DNA of 64,000 nt. It comes from Streptomyces sp. ISL-100. GTDB taxonomy: Bacteria; Actinomycetota; Actinomycetes; Streptomycetales; Streptomycetaceae. Below are positions 25,606 through 34,651 of the stretch, in pieces (the first letter of the stretch is position 1; each line of letters begins with the position of its first letter). A model generated the notes under the pieces. That model saw only the letters and a list, made by a program, of their open reading frames with translations. It ran no database searches and was not told the DNA's origin. The stretch lies in the NCBI RefSeq assembly GCF_018614615.1, contig NZ_JAGGOK010000010.1, positions 231,468 to 295,467 on the forward strand. Direction: 5' to 3'. Both the position numbers and the translations under genes were made by a program.

Positions 25606-26022
25606 GTGATGCGCTCCCTGCTGCTCGTGTCCTCATGGTCCTACGTCGTCCAGGGCGCTCGGGCCCGTAGTTCCGATCCACTGTAATGCCGCCCGGCGCC
25701 TCGCACCGGGGCGCGGCCGGACCGGGTACCGAGTGAAGACGCCCGCACCACACACATGGTTGCCGAACGTGCGTGCCGCACATGTCACTGGCGAGGCCAA
25801 GCCTGCACGTTTACGCCCACAGCCGACCATTCAAGATCACTTGGCGGTGGCCGCCGGGCGTGTTGTCAGTGGCAGGTGCGAGGATGCCTGCAGCACGGAC
25901 TGTGGGGTCGGGAGCCCCGCGCCACGTGCCGACCTGTACCGGACGACGCGTCCGTGCCGGGTGGGGGAATCACAGGGCGGCACCCCTGCCGGGCACTTCG
26001 CGCAGAAGGGACCGCTGACGCG
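25606..26022. other. Divergent promoter region of pkaA and the FHA-ATPase gene
   Basis: 417 bp with no convincing gene; a plus-strand frame is open here but has non-coding composition. A PafBC-type promoter near-match lies at 25863-25885. A GAAGGG ribosome site at 26005-26010 precedes the ATG at 26023. Confidence 0.5.
25863..25885 (+). promoter_or_regulatory. Near-match to a PafBC/RecA-independent DNA-damage promoter
   Basis: TTGTCAGTG-N8-GAGGAT against the consensus TTGTCRGTG-N8-TANNNT; only the first base of the -10 differs. It points at the FHA-ATPase gene 137 bp downstream. Confidence 0.4.
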
Positions 26023-29000
26023 ATGCAGATCCGGCTGACCGTCCTCGCGCCGCGCAGCGGCCAGAGCGCGCACCGTACGTGCGACGTGCTCGTCACCGCA
26101 CCCGCGGGAACCGCGCTGGCCGCGGTCGCCTCCGGCCTGGCCGCGGCCGTCTCGGGTCCCGGGTCGGGCCCGGAGACCACGGGCGCCGTGGTGGTCTACG
26201 CGGGCCAGGAGCGCCTCGACGCCCAGCGCTGCGCCCTGGGCGAGCCGCCACTGGTGGACGGAGCGATGCTGTCCCTCTACACACCGGCACCCGACGGAGC
26301 ATCCGAAACCCAAACCCAACTGCACGTAGTAGCGGGCCCGGACGCGGGCGGAGTCCACTTCCTCCACGGCGGCCAGATCCGGATCGGCCGCTCGGCGGAC
26401 GCGGACGTCCCTCTGGACGACCCGGACGTGTCGCGCCTGCACTGCGCGGTAACCCTGGCGGAAGACGGCAGGATCTCCGTCGCGGACCTGGGCTCCACGA
26501 ACGGCACATCCCTGGACGGCGAGGACCTCACCGCCCACCCGGTCCCCTTTCCGCCCCGCGCGCTGCTGCGCGTGGGCGAATCGGCCCTGCGCCTGGCCCA
26601 GGGCGACCAAGCCCCTGCCCTCCCCACCACCCCCGACGGCGAGGGCCACCTGCGCCTGACCCGCACAACGGAACCCCGAAGCGCACCCCCCAAACCCCCG
26701 GCCGGCCGCCGAGTCTCCGGCCGAACGGCACCAGGAGCACCCCCCGCGTCGCACTTCACGGTGCCAGGAGGGGACGCGTCGGGGCGCTCCCCGCAGGGTG
26801 TCGAACACAACACGCCCGAAGACCCCCAGTACCCGAACGTTCGGCACCCGAGGAGACGCCCCGACGCGGCACCGACCCAGGAGCCCCCGCTGCCGCACCC
26901 CCCGGAAGCGACGCACGCCGCACTGACCCCGCAGCCCCCGGAGCCCAGCCGACGCGGCGGCATAGGGGCCTGGGCCCGCCGGCTCACCGGCGGCCGGCCC
27001 GAGCCCGTGGACGAGTACGCGCCGGCCGAGGCCACCCCCCTCGGCATGCCCCCGGCCGGCGCAGGCCCCGCGCCGGTAACCCCGCTGCCCGACGCCTGGC
27101 CCGACCCCGCCTCACTCCTGCTGACCGCGCTCGGACCCGGCCCCCGCCTGTGGGAGCGCGGCCCCGCCCACCCCGAGGCACTCGTGCTGCGCCTGGGCAC
27201 AGCCGACCGCCCCGCACCCGACGGCGGACGGCCACTGCACGCCGTACCCGTAACGGTGGGGCTCCGCGAGGTCGGCTCACTGGGCCTGGCCGGCCCCCGA
27301 TCCCGCCTGGCCGGCCTGGCCAGATCAGCCGTGGCCCAGCTCACCGCGCTGCACTCCCCCAACGACCTGGAAATCGTCCTGATCAGCACGGACAGGGCAA
27401 GGCCACTCCAAGAGCGCACCGCCGAGTGGGCGTGGCTCGGCTGGCTGCCGCACCTGCGCCCCGCCCACGGCCAGGACTGCCGGCTGCTCCTCGCGTACGA
27501 CCGCGACCAGGCCACCGCCCGGATCGCCGAACTGGCGCGCCGCACACAGGACGACCCCCACACACAGGGCCCGTACACCGTAGTGATCGTCGACGGCGAC
27601 CCCGGCTCGGCGGCCCTCCGCGAGTCCGTCACCCGCCTGGCCGCCACCGGCGCGGCCTCCGGCATCCACCTCATCTGCCTGGCCGAGACCCCAGCGGCAT
27701 CCCCCCTGTCTCCAGTCGCGGCGACGTACGAGGCCGCCTGCGCCGCGTCGCCGGCGTTCCGCGAGTGCGGAGCGGCAGCCCTGCTCAGCGGCGACGTAGC
27801 CACCGCGCTGCGCCTGCTGCGTACGGCAGCCGGCGAGCCCGCGGGCCACGGCACACTGGCCGCGGTGGACGCGGTATCCGCGGCCTGGGCGGAGCGCTTC
27901 GCCCGCGCCCTGGCGCCACTGCGCACGGACGCGCAACCCGCAGGCGGCAGCCCGGACCCCACCGCCCGCCCCGGCCGCGCCGTCGCCCTCCCCCCGTCCT
28001 CCCGCCTCCTCGACGAGCTGGGCCTGGCCAGAGCCACCCCCGCCTCCCTGATGGCCCGCTGGGCGGCAGCCGCCGACGACGGCCAGGCACCCGGCGCCAC
28101 CCGCGCATGGGCAGTCCTCGGCGCGGGCCCGCGCGGCCCGCTCTGCGTGGACCTGACCGCGGACGGCCCGCACCTCCTGATCGAGGGCCCGGCAGGCAGC
28201 GGCCGCACCGAGCTGCTGCGCTCCGTCGCGGCGTCACTGGCGGCGGCGGCCCGCCCGGACCGCCTGGGCCTCGTCCTCGTGGACGGCGCCGGCGGCGAAC
28301 GAGGCGAAGGCCTGCGCGCCTGCACCGAACTGCCGCACGTCTCCACGCACCTCACCGCATCCGACCCGGTCCGCATGCGGGAGTTCGCCCAAGCCCTGAA
28401 CGCCGAACTGAAGCGCCGCCACGAACTGCTCGGCAGCCTCGGCTTCGCCGAATGGCACACGCACCGCGAGGTCTCGGGCCGGATGATCGGCCAGCGCCCA
28501 CCCAGCGCCGCCGAGCAGAACGGCGATCTCGACTCACCCCCCAGCGGCACCCTGCGCCTGCGGACCACGACGTCCCGCGAGCGCCAGGCCCGCGCCGACA
28601 CCGCGCCCTCGCCCCTCCCCCGCCTCGTCGTCCTGGTCGACGACCTCGACGCGCTGGTCGCCCCCGCCCTCGGCAGTACGGGCCGCCCGGCGGCCGGTTC
28701 GGTCGTACGGGCACTGGAAGCCGTGGCCAGGGAAGGCGAGCGGCTCGGCGTACACCTGGTGGCCACCTCCGCAAGACCGGACCGTACGGCGGACACCGAG
28801 CTGGCGCGCGCCGCACGGCTGCGGGTCGTACTGGACCCACCGCCGTCAGCACCCGCACCGGACGAACCCGCACCGGGACGCGGCAGGCTGCTGCACCACA
28901 GGACCGCAACCGGACTCGCGACCGGAGCCGGAGCCGAGGACGGCACCGCGACCCCCTTCCAGGGCGGCCGCGTAACCGGCCGCATTCCCCGGACGGCGAC

Positions 29001-29184
29001 GCTGCGCCCCACCGTCGTTCCGCTGGAGTGGGAGCGAATGGGCGATCCGCCGGCCCGCCGCCCGGTGCGCGAACTCGGCAACGGGCCGACCGACCTCGCG
29101 CTGCTGGCCAGCGCCCTGGACCGCGCCGCCCGCACGGTCAACGCGACCCCGCTGCCGCCCCTCGATGTTCCCCCCGAGGCCTGA
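26023..29184 (+). CDS. FHA-domain FtsK/SpoIIIE (EssC-like) ATPase without membrane segments
   Basis: 1053 aa. A ubiquitin-like head (~1-90) and FHA domain (~100-170: IRIGRSADADV, DVSRLH, DLGSTNGT) lead to a Pro-rich linker (~190-330). An EccC/EssC-like module follows (VPVTVGLREVGSLGLAGPR, LHSPNDLEIVLIS, WLPHLRP), then an FtsK-type ATPase domain with Walker A GPAGSGRTE at about 725 and Walker B LVVLVDDLDAL at ~870. Type VII secretion ATPases have membrane helices after the FHA part; none are visible here, and no ESX genes are nearby. Its FHA domain and its position divergent from pkaA suggest phospho-regulated activity. Substrate, protein or DNA, unknown. Confidence 0.85.
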   Translation: MQIRLTVLAPRSGQSAHRTCDVLVTAPAGTALAAVASGLAAAVSGPGSGPETTGAVVVYAGQERLDAQRCALGEPPLVDGAMLSLYTPAPDGASETQTQLHVVAGPDAGGVHFLHGGQIRIGRSADADVPLDDPDVSRLHCAVTLAEDGRISVADLGSTNGTSLDGEDLTAHPVPFPPRALLRVGESALRLAQGDQAPALPTTPDGEGHLRLTRTTEPRSAPPKPPAGRRVSGRTAPGAPPASHFTVPGGDASGRSPQGVEHNTPEDPQYPNVRHPRRRPDAAPTQEPPLPHPPEATHAALTPQPPEPSRRGGIGAWARRLTGGRPEPVDEYAPAEATPLGMPPAGAGPAPVTPLPDAWPDPASLLLTALGPGPRLWERGPAHPEALVLRLGTADRPAPDGGRPLHAVPVTVGLREVGSLGLAGPRSRLAGLARSAVAQLTALHSPNDLEIVLISTDRARPLQERTAEWAWLGWLPHLRPAHGQDCRLLLAYDRDQATARIAELARRTQDDPHTQGPYTVVIVDGDPGSAALRESVTRLAATGAASGIHLICLAETPAASPLSPVAATYEAACAASPAFRECGAAALLSGDVATALRLLRTAAGEPAGHGTLAAVDAVSAAWAERFARALAPLRTDAQPAGGSPDPTARPGRAVALPPSSRLLDELGLARATPASLMARWAAAADDGQAPGATRAWAVLGAGPRGPLCVDLTADGPHLLIEGPAGSGRTELLRSVAASLAAAARPDRLGLVLVDGAGGERGEGLRACTELPHVSTHLTASDPVRMREFAQALNAELKRRHELLGSLGFAEWHTHREVSGRMIGQRPPSAAEQNGDLDSPPSGTLRLRTTTSRERQARADTAPSPLPRLVVLVDDLDALVAPALGSTGRPAAGSVVRALEAVAREGERLGVHLVATSARPDRTADTELARAARLRVVLDPPPSAPAPDEPAPGRGRLLHHRTATGLATGAGAEDGTATPFQGGRVTGRIPRTATLRPTVVPLEWERMGDPPARRPVRELGNGPTDLALLASALDRAARTVNATPLPPLDVPPEA

Positions 29185-29356
29185 CGCAACGTCACGAGCC
29201 CATCACGATCACCCGGTTGACACGGAAGGCACTATTGCCGGGGCCGACCGCCGGGCGTAGGACTGACCCACGGGACAGCTAGACCGGCATCGGCGTCGCC
29301 ATCGTCCTCCGAGGGCTGCGCCGAATCCGCACGCGCACAGGAGAGACGGGGCAGTA

Positions 29357-30730
29357 ATGCGCACAACTCTTCGTACACACCGGGGTCGCAGGGCTCGAAG
29401 GGCCGCCCTGGCGATGATCGCCGCGAGTACGCTCGCCCTCACCGCCTGCGGCGGCGACGAGGACAAGGACAAAGGAAACGAGGGAAGCGGAGCCACCACA
29501 GAACCCCCGGCCTCCGTAGAGCTCCCCAAACTGAACGGCGAGGAGGTCCAGGTCGCCGCGGTCTGGACGGGCCCCGAGCAGGAGAACTTCACCAAGGTCC
29601 TCGACGAGTTCGAGAAGCGCACGGGCGCGAAGGTCACCTTCGTCCCGGCCCAGGACCCCATCGTGAACTTCCTCGGCACCAAGATCGCAGGGGGCTCACC
29701 CCCCGACGTGGCGATGCTGCCGCAGGTCGGCGCGCTCCAGCAGGCCGTCAAGCGCAAGTGGGCGAAGCCGGTCGACGCGGCGACCCAAGCACAGCTGGAC
29801 AAGAACTACTCGCAGGGCTGGAAGGACATCGGCGCTGTCGACGGCACCCAGTACGGCGTGTACTTCAAGGCCGCCAACAAGTCCCTGATCTGGTACAACG
29901 CCCAGGTCTTCGAGGACGCGGGCGCCGAGGAGCCGAAGACCTGGAAGGACTTCCTGGCCACGGCCGAGACGATCTCCGCCTCCGGCGTCCCCCCGGTGTC
30001 GATCGGCGGCGCGGACGGCTGGACCCTCACCGACTGGTTCGAGAACATCTATCTCTCGCAGGCGGGCCCCGAGAAGTACGACCAGCTGGCCCAGCACAAG
30101 ATCAAGTGGACGGACCCCTCCGTCAAGAACGCGCTGACCACCCTCGCGGAGCTGTTCGGCAAGAAGGAGTTCATCGCGGGCGGCCAGGACGGCGCCCTGC
30201 AGACAGAGTTCCCCGCGTCCGTCACCCAGACGTTCGCCGAGGACCCGAAGGCCGCGATGGTCTTCGAGGGCGACTTCGTCTCCGTCAACATCGCGCAGAC
30301 GAAGGCGAAGATCGGCACCGACGCCAAGGTGTTCCCGTTCCCGGCGGTGGGCAGCGAGTCGCCCGTGGTGACGGGCGGCGACGCGGCCGTGGCGCTGAAG
30401 GACTCCAAGGGCGCCAAGGCGCTGCTGACCTTCCTGGCGTCACCCGACGCGGCGAAGATCTGGGCCGCGGCAGGCGGGTTCGTATCGCCGAACAAGTCCC
30501 TGGACGTGGCGGCGTACCCCAATGACGTGCAGCGCGACATCGCGAAGGCGCTGATCGCGGCGGGCGACGACTTCCGCTTCGACATGTCGGACCAGGCCCC
30601 GCAGTCGTTCGGCGGCACGCCGGGCAAGGGTGAGTGGAAGGCGCTCCAGGACTTCCTGAAGAACCCCAAGGACATCGCGGGAACCCAGCAGCGGCTGGAG
30701 TCCGACGCGGCCAAGGCGTACAAGAGCTGA
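29357..30730 (+). CDS. Sugar ABC transporter substrate-binding lipoprotein
   Basis: 457 aa. Lipoprotein signal with lipobox LALTAC (Cys31), then a family-1 extracellular solute-binding protein. Residues such as WTGPEQENFTKVLDEFEKRTG and YNAQVFEDAGAEEPKTWKDF are typical of oligosaccharide (alpha-glucoside) binders. First gene of a three-gene importer operon. The regulator and sugar cannot be told from the sequence. Confidence 0.9.
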   Translation: MRTTLRTHRGRRARRAALAMIAASTLALTACGGDEDKDKGNEGSGATTEPPASVELPKLNGEEVQVAAVWTGPEQENFTKVLDEFEKRTGAKVTFVPAQDPIVNFLGTKIAGGSPPDVAMLPQVGALQQAVKRKWAKPVDAATQAQLDKNYSQGWKDIGAVDGTQYGVYFKAANKSLIWYNAQVFEDAGAEEPKTWKDFLATAETISASGVPPVSIGGADGWTLTDWFENIYLSQAGPEKYDQLAQHKIKWTDPSVKNALTTLAELFGKKEFIAGGQDGALQTEFPASVTQTFAEDPKAAMVFEGDFVSVNIAQTKAKIGTDAKVFPFPAVGSESPVVTGGDAAVALKDSKGAKALLTFLASPDAAKIWAAAGGFVSPNKSLDVAAYPNDVQRDIAKALIAAGDDFRFDMSDQAPQSFGGTPGKGEWKALQDFLKNPKDIAGTQQRLESDAAKAYKS

Positions 30731-30734
30731 CGCC

Positions 30735-32090
30735 GTGACGCCAGCGAGCGCGGGGGGCGCCGCGAAGATCACGCCGCCCCCCGCCGACAAGGGCAAACGC
30801 AAGAGCGTGACAGGCACACGCAAATCCATAGCGGTCGGCTTTCTGCTGCCCGCGCTGGTGCTGCTCGGCGCGCTCGTGGTCTACCCGATCGGGTACTCGG
30901 TCTACCGGAGCTTCTTCGACAAGGCGGGCGACAGCTTCGCCGGGCTCGACAACTTCGTCGAGATCTTCACCGACGACACCATCCTGACGGCCGTCAAGAA
31001 CAACGCGATCTGGGTGGTCGTCGCCCCGGCCGTCTCGACCGCGCTGGGGCTGATATTCGCGGTCCTCACCGAGCGCATCCGCTGGGGCACGGCGTTCAAG
31101 CTGCTGGTCTTCATGCCGATGGCGATCTCGATGCTCGCCGCGGGCATCATTTTCCGGCTGGTGTACGAGCAGAATCCGGAGCGCGGGGTCGCCAACGCCG
31201 TGGCGGTGAGCGTCCACGACACCTTCTCCGAATCGGCCGGCTTCCCGAAGGCGCGCCCGCTGCCGGTGCATCCGCTGAAGGCGGGCGGCGGCGGATCCTT
31301 CATCACGAAGGAACCGGTGCAAGCGGGCGAACAAGTCCTTCTCCCCCTGATCGGCGTACCGCCCGCCAAGATGCCGGGCGACGCCGAGATCGCCGCGCCC
31401 GCCAAGACGGCGCCCGACAAGGTCACCGGCACAGCCTGGCTGGACTTCACGAAGGGCGGCGGCGGCAAGCCCAACGCCATCGACCCCAAGGAGCTCGGCC
31501 TCAAGGGCATCAAGGTGGAGGCGGTCAAGGACGGCAAGGTGGTCGACTCGGCCAAGGCAGGAGCCGACGGTACGTTCACGCTCTCCGCCGAGGCCGACGG
31601 AGCGAACCTGCGCTTCCCGGCCTCGAACTTCCGGGAGCCGTACAACGGCGTCGACTGGCTCGGCCCGAGCCTGGTGACCCCGGCCATCATCGGCAGTTAC
31701 GTGTGGATGTGGGCGGGCTTCGCGATGGTGCTGATCGCGGCCGGGCTCGCTGGCCTGCCGCGCGAACTCCTGGAGGCGGCCCGCGTCGACGGCGCCAACG
31801 AGTGGCAGGTCTTCCGCCGCGTCACGGTCCCGCTGCTCGCGCCGGTGCTGGCGGTGGTGCTGGTCACCCTGATGATCAACGTACTGAAGATCTTCGACCT
31901 GGTGTTCATCATCGCGCCGGGGTCGTCCCAGGACGACGCGAACGTGCTGGCGCTCCAGCTCTACCGCTCGTCGTTCGGTACGGACGCGGACCCGGGCATC
32001 GGTAGCGCCATCGCCGTACTGCTCCTGCTGCTGGTCGTCCCGGTGATGCTCTTCAACATCCGCAGGATGCGAAAGGAGAGCCGCCGATGA
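30735..32090 (+). CDS. Sugar ABC transporter permease (MalF/AglF type) with large extracytoplasmic insertion
   Basis: 451 aa, about 150 longer than ordinary CUT1 permeases. The excess lies at residues ~145-318 between early and later membrane helices: a Lys/Gly/Ala-rich beta-type segment (GTAWLDFTKGGGGKPNAID, VEAVKDGKVVDSAKAGADGTFTL). The position matches the periplasmic P2 loop of MalF. The EAA loop ELLEAARVDGANEWQVFRRV is intact. GTG start 4 bp after the upstream stop; 4-bp overlap with the next permease. Confidence 0.9.
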   Translation: MTPASAGGAAKITPPPADKGKRKSVTGTRKSIAVGFLLPALVLLGALVVYPIGYSVYRSFFDKAGDSFAGLDNFVEIFTDDTILTAVKNNAIWVVVAPAVSTALGLIFAVLTERIRWGTAFKLLVFMPMAISMLAAGIIFRLVYEQNPERGVANAVAVSVHDTFSESAGFPKARPLPVHPLKAGGGGSFITKEPVQAGEQVLLPLIGVPPAKMPGDAEIAAPAKTAPDKVTGTAWLDFTKGGGGKPNAIDPKELGLKGIKVEAVKDGKVVDSAKAGADGTFTLSAEADGANLRFPASNFREPYNGVDWLGPSLVTPAIIGSYVWMWAGFAMVLIAAGLAGLPRELLEAARVDGANEWQVFRRVTVPLLAPVLAVVLVTLMINVLKIFDLVFIIAPGSSQDDANVLALQLYRSSFGTDADPGIGSAIAVLLLLLVVPVMLFNIRRMRKESRR

Positions 32091-32962
32091 CCGTAACGAC
32101 CTCGAAGCCCAAGCAGTCCTTCCCCGCCCGGATAGTGGCGCGCGCGGGCACCGGCGTGGTGAGCGTTTTCCTCATCCTGGTCGCGCTGTTCTGGCTGATG
32201 CCGACGATCGGGCTGCTGTTCTCGTCCCTGCGCAACCCCACCGACATCGCGGAGACGGGCTGGTGGAAGGCCTTCTCCGCCCCCTCCGAGCTCACCCTCG
32301 ACAACTACGCCAATCTCCTCGACAACAACACCATCGTTGATTCCCTGCTCACTACGATCATGATCACCGTCCCGTCGACCGTCCTGGTCGTCGTGATCGG
32401 CTCACTGGCCGGGTACGCCTTCGCCTGGATGGACTTCCCGGGCCGCGACTGGTGGTTCCTGGTGGTCGTCGGCCTGCTGGTGGTTCCGGTGCAGGTGGCG
32501 CTCGTCCCCGTGTCCGAACTCTTCGGCAAGATCGGCATCTTCGAGACCACGGCGGGCGTGGTCCTCTTCCACGTCGCCTTCGGCCTGCCCTTCGCCATCT
32601 TCCTCCTCCGCAACTTCTTCGCGGAGATCCCGAGGGAACTCCTGGAGGCGGCGCGGCTCGACGGCGCGGGCGAGATCCGCCTCTTCACCCGCGTCGTGAT
32701 GCCGCTCGGCGGCCCCGCCATCGCGTCGCTCGGCATCTTCCAGTTCCTGTGGGTCTGGAACGACATGCTGGTCGCGCTGATCTTCGCCGACTCGGCCAAC
32801 CCGCCGATCACGGTGGCGCTCCAGCGCCAGGTACGGCAGTTCGGCAACAACATCGACATCCTGGCGCCGGGCGCCTTCATCTCGATGATCATCCCGCTGA
32901 TCGTCTTCTTCGCGTTTCAGCGGCAGTTCGTGTCCGGCGTGATGGCCGGCGCGGTGAAGTAG
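32087..32962 (+). CDS. Sugar ABC transporter permease (MalG type)
   Basis: 291 aa with six predicted helices and the EAA motif ELLEAARLDGAGEIRLFTRVVMPLG. Overlaps the MalF-type gene by ATGA. No ATPase gene is in the operon; Streptomyces sugar importers of this family share the multi-substrate ATPase MsiK encoded elsewhere. Confidence 0.93.
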   Translation: MTVTTSKPKQSFPARIVARAGTGVVSVFLILVALFWLMPTIGLLFSSLRNPTDIAETGWWKAFSAPSELTLDNYANLLDNNTIVDSLLTTIMITVPSTVLVVVIGSLAGYAFAWMDFPGRDWWFLVVVGLLVVPVQVALVPVSELFGKIGIFETTAGVVLFHVAFGLPFAIFLLRNFFAEIPRELLEAARLDGAGEIRLFTRVVMPLGGPAIASLGIFQFLWVWNDMLVALIFADSANPPITVALQRQVRQFGNNIDILAPGAFISMIIPLIVFFAFQRQFVSGVMAGAVK

Positions 32963-32979
32963 GCGGTTCCGGCCGCCCA

Positions 32980-33013
32980 CGACGGCGGCCCGGTCTCGTG
33001 ACCGGGCCGCCGT
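32980..33013. terminator. Bidirectional terminator
   Basis: Perfect 15-bp stem GACGGCGGCCCGGTC/GACCGGGCCGCCGTC with loop TCGT between the convergent permease and TetR genes. Confidence 0.88.
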
Positions 33014-33044
33014 CCGGCTGCCCGGGCGGGCCCCGTGGAGGCCG

Positions 33045-33659
33045 TCAGGCCTTGAGCGCGGCGACCGCCGACGCCGCGAGGTCGTCGAGGTATCCGGCGG
33101 GCACAGGCGTGCGTACCACCACGAGCCGCCAGTACAGCGGCCCGACGATCAGGTCGAGGGCGCGGTCCACGTCCACCCCCTCGGGCAGCTCGCCGCGCGC
33201 GACGGCGTCCCGTACGACACCGGCGGCGACGCCCTGCTGTCCGTCGAGGAGGGCCGACTTGATGGCGCCGGCGATCTCGGGGTGACGCGCGGCCTCGACC
33301 AGCAGATCCGGGATGACCTGCGAGGCGACGGGGTGCCGCAGCGCGTGGGCGGCCACTTCGAGCACGGCGCGTACGTCGCCGTACAGCGAACCGGTGGCGG
33401 GGGCCGGCAGCCCCTCGGCCGCGACGGCTGAGACGAGGTCGAGCACGAGCGCGAGCTTGGACTTCCAGCGCCGGTAGACGGCCGTCTTGCCGACGCCGGC
33501 CCGGCGGGCGATGCCCTCGATCGACATCCGGGCGTACCCGACGGCGGCCAACTCGCCGAAGACGGCGGTGCGGATGGCGTCGGTGACGTCCTCCCGGAGC
33601 ACGGCGGCTCCGGCGGGGGCGCGGCGGGGCGGCGTGGTCGGTCGCTGGTCGGCGCTCAT
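33045..33659 (-). CDS. TetR-family transcriptional regulator
   Basis: 204 aa. Helix-turn-helix at ~33-60 (VGYARMSIEGIARRAGVGKTAVYRRW), then the C-terminal ligand domain. The start chosen is the ATG at 33659: no ribosome site precedes it, but TAAGCT lies 7 bases upstream (33667-33672), so the message is probably leaderless; a longer frame upstream would run through the promoter and operator. Divergent from the ABC-2 exporter genes, which it probably represses. Confidence 0.88.
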   Translation of the reverse strand: MSADQRPTTPPRRAPAGAAVLREDVTDAIRTAVFGELAAVGYARMSIEGIARRAGVGKTAVYRRWKSKLALVLDLVSAVAAEGLPAPATGSLYGDVRAVLEVAAHALRHPVASQVIPDLLVEAARHPEIAGAIKSALLDGQQGVAAGVVRDAVARGELPEGVDVDRALDLIVGPLYWRLVVVRTPVPAGYLDDLAASAVAALKA

Positions 33660-33680
33660 GGGGGACAGCTTAGCGGCGCG

Positions 33681-33695
33681 ACGCAACGGTTGCGT
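33681..33695. promoter_or_regulatory. Palindromic operator between TetR and exporter genes
   Basis: ACGCAAC-G-GTTGCGT, a perfect 7+1+7 inverted repeat just upstream of the TetR gene's -10 and 80 bp before the exporter start. Position and symmetry fit a TetR-dimer operator controlling both directions. Confidence 0.65.
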
Positions 33696-33775
33696 TTCGA
33701 CGTACGAGCGCCCTACTGTCACCGTAGCGACGATACGGTCCCGTCCCGTCGTGCACTCTACAGAAAGCGACCGAT

Positions 33776-34651
33776 GTGAGCTCCCCCGACCTCGCCGCAC
33801 TCGCCGCCCGCCACGGCCTCACCAAGAGCGGCGCCCGCCCTCCGCTCCCCGAGTACACGCGCCGCCTCTGGGGACGCCGCCACTTCGTCACCGCGTTCGC
33901 CACCGCCCGGCTGACCGCCCAGTACAGCCGGGCCAGGCTCGGCCAGACCTGGCAGATCATGACTCCACTCCTCAACGCCACGGTCTACTACTTCATCTTC
34001 GGCGTCCTGCTCCACACCAAGGACGACGTCCCCGACTTCGTCCCGTTCCTGGTCACGGGCGTCTTCGTCTGGACGTTCACCAGCAGCTCGGTCCTCGCCG
34101 GCACCCGCGCGCTCACCGGCAACCTCGGCCTGGTCCGCGCCCTGCACTTCCCACGCGCTTCACTCCCCGTCGCGTACGCCGTCCAGCAACTCCAGCAGCT
34201 CCTCTTCTCGATGGCCGCGCTTTTGGCGATCCTCTGCTGCTTCGGACAGCTCCCCCGGCCCTCCTGGCTGCTGGCACTGCCCGCGCTCGCGCTCCAGTCG
34301 CTGTTCAACACGGGCCTGGCGCTGGTCATGGCCCGGCTGGCGTCCCGGACCCCGGACATCGCCCAGCTGATGCCGTTCGTCCTGCGCACCTGGATGTACG
34401 TCTCGGGCGTCATGTGGAGCGTCGGCCATGTCCTGCGGAGCGACAAGCTGCCCCACCTGGCGGCCGTGGCGCTGGAGTGCAATCCGGCCGCCGTCTACAT
34501 CGACCTGATGCGTTTCGCCCTCATCGACAGCTTCACCGACGCCCAGCTGCCGCCGCACGCGTGGCTCGTCGCAACGGGCTGGGCGCTGCTCGCGGGCGTG
34601 GGCGGTTTCATCTACTTCTGGCATGCAGAGGAGACGTACGGCCGTGGCTGA
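33776..34651 (+). CDS. ABC-2 type polysaccharide/teichoic acid export permease (TagG/Wzm-like)
   Basis: 291 aa. A cytoplasmic head with YSRARLGQTWQIMTPLLNA, typical of the TagG/Wzm family, is followed by six membrane helices. Works with the adjacent ATPase to flip lipid-linked glycans. GTG start; the ATPase start overlaps its 3' end. Confidence 0.9.
   Translation: MSSPDLAALAARHGLTKSGARPPLPEYTRRLWGRRHFVTAFATARLTAQYSRARLGQTWQIMTPLLNATVYYFIFGVLLHTKDDVPDFVPFLVTGVFVWTFTSSSVLAGTRALTGNLGLVRALHFPRASLPVAYAVQQLQQLLFSMAALLAILCCFGQLPRPSWLLALPALALQSLFNTGLALVMARLASRTPDIAQLMPFVLRTWMYVSGVMWSVGHVLRSDKLPHLAAVALECNPAAVYIDLMRFALIDSFTDAQLPPHAWLVATGWALLAGVGGFIYFWHAEETYGRG

Noticed and set aside
26023..29184. Core ATPase of a type VII secretion system in this window
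   Set aside because: No EccB, EccD, MycP or WXG100 genes nearby and no membrane helices in the protein.
26079..29282. Long alternative frames over the FHA-ATPase gene, on both strands
   Set aside because: Arg/Pro-rich shadows caused by third-position GC bias; only the frame at 26023-29184 shows domains.
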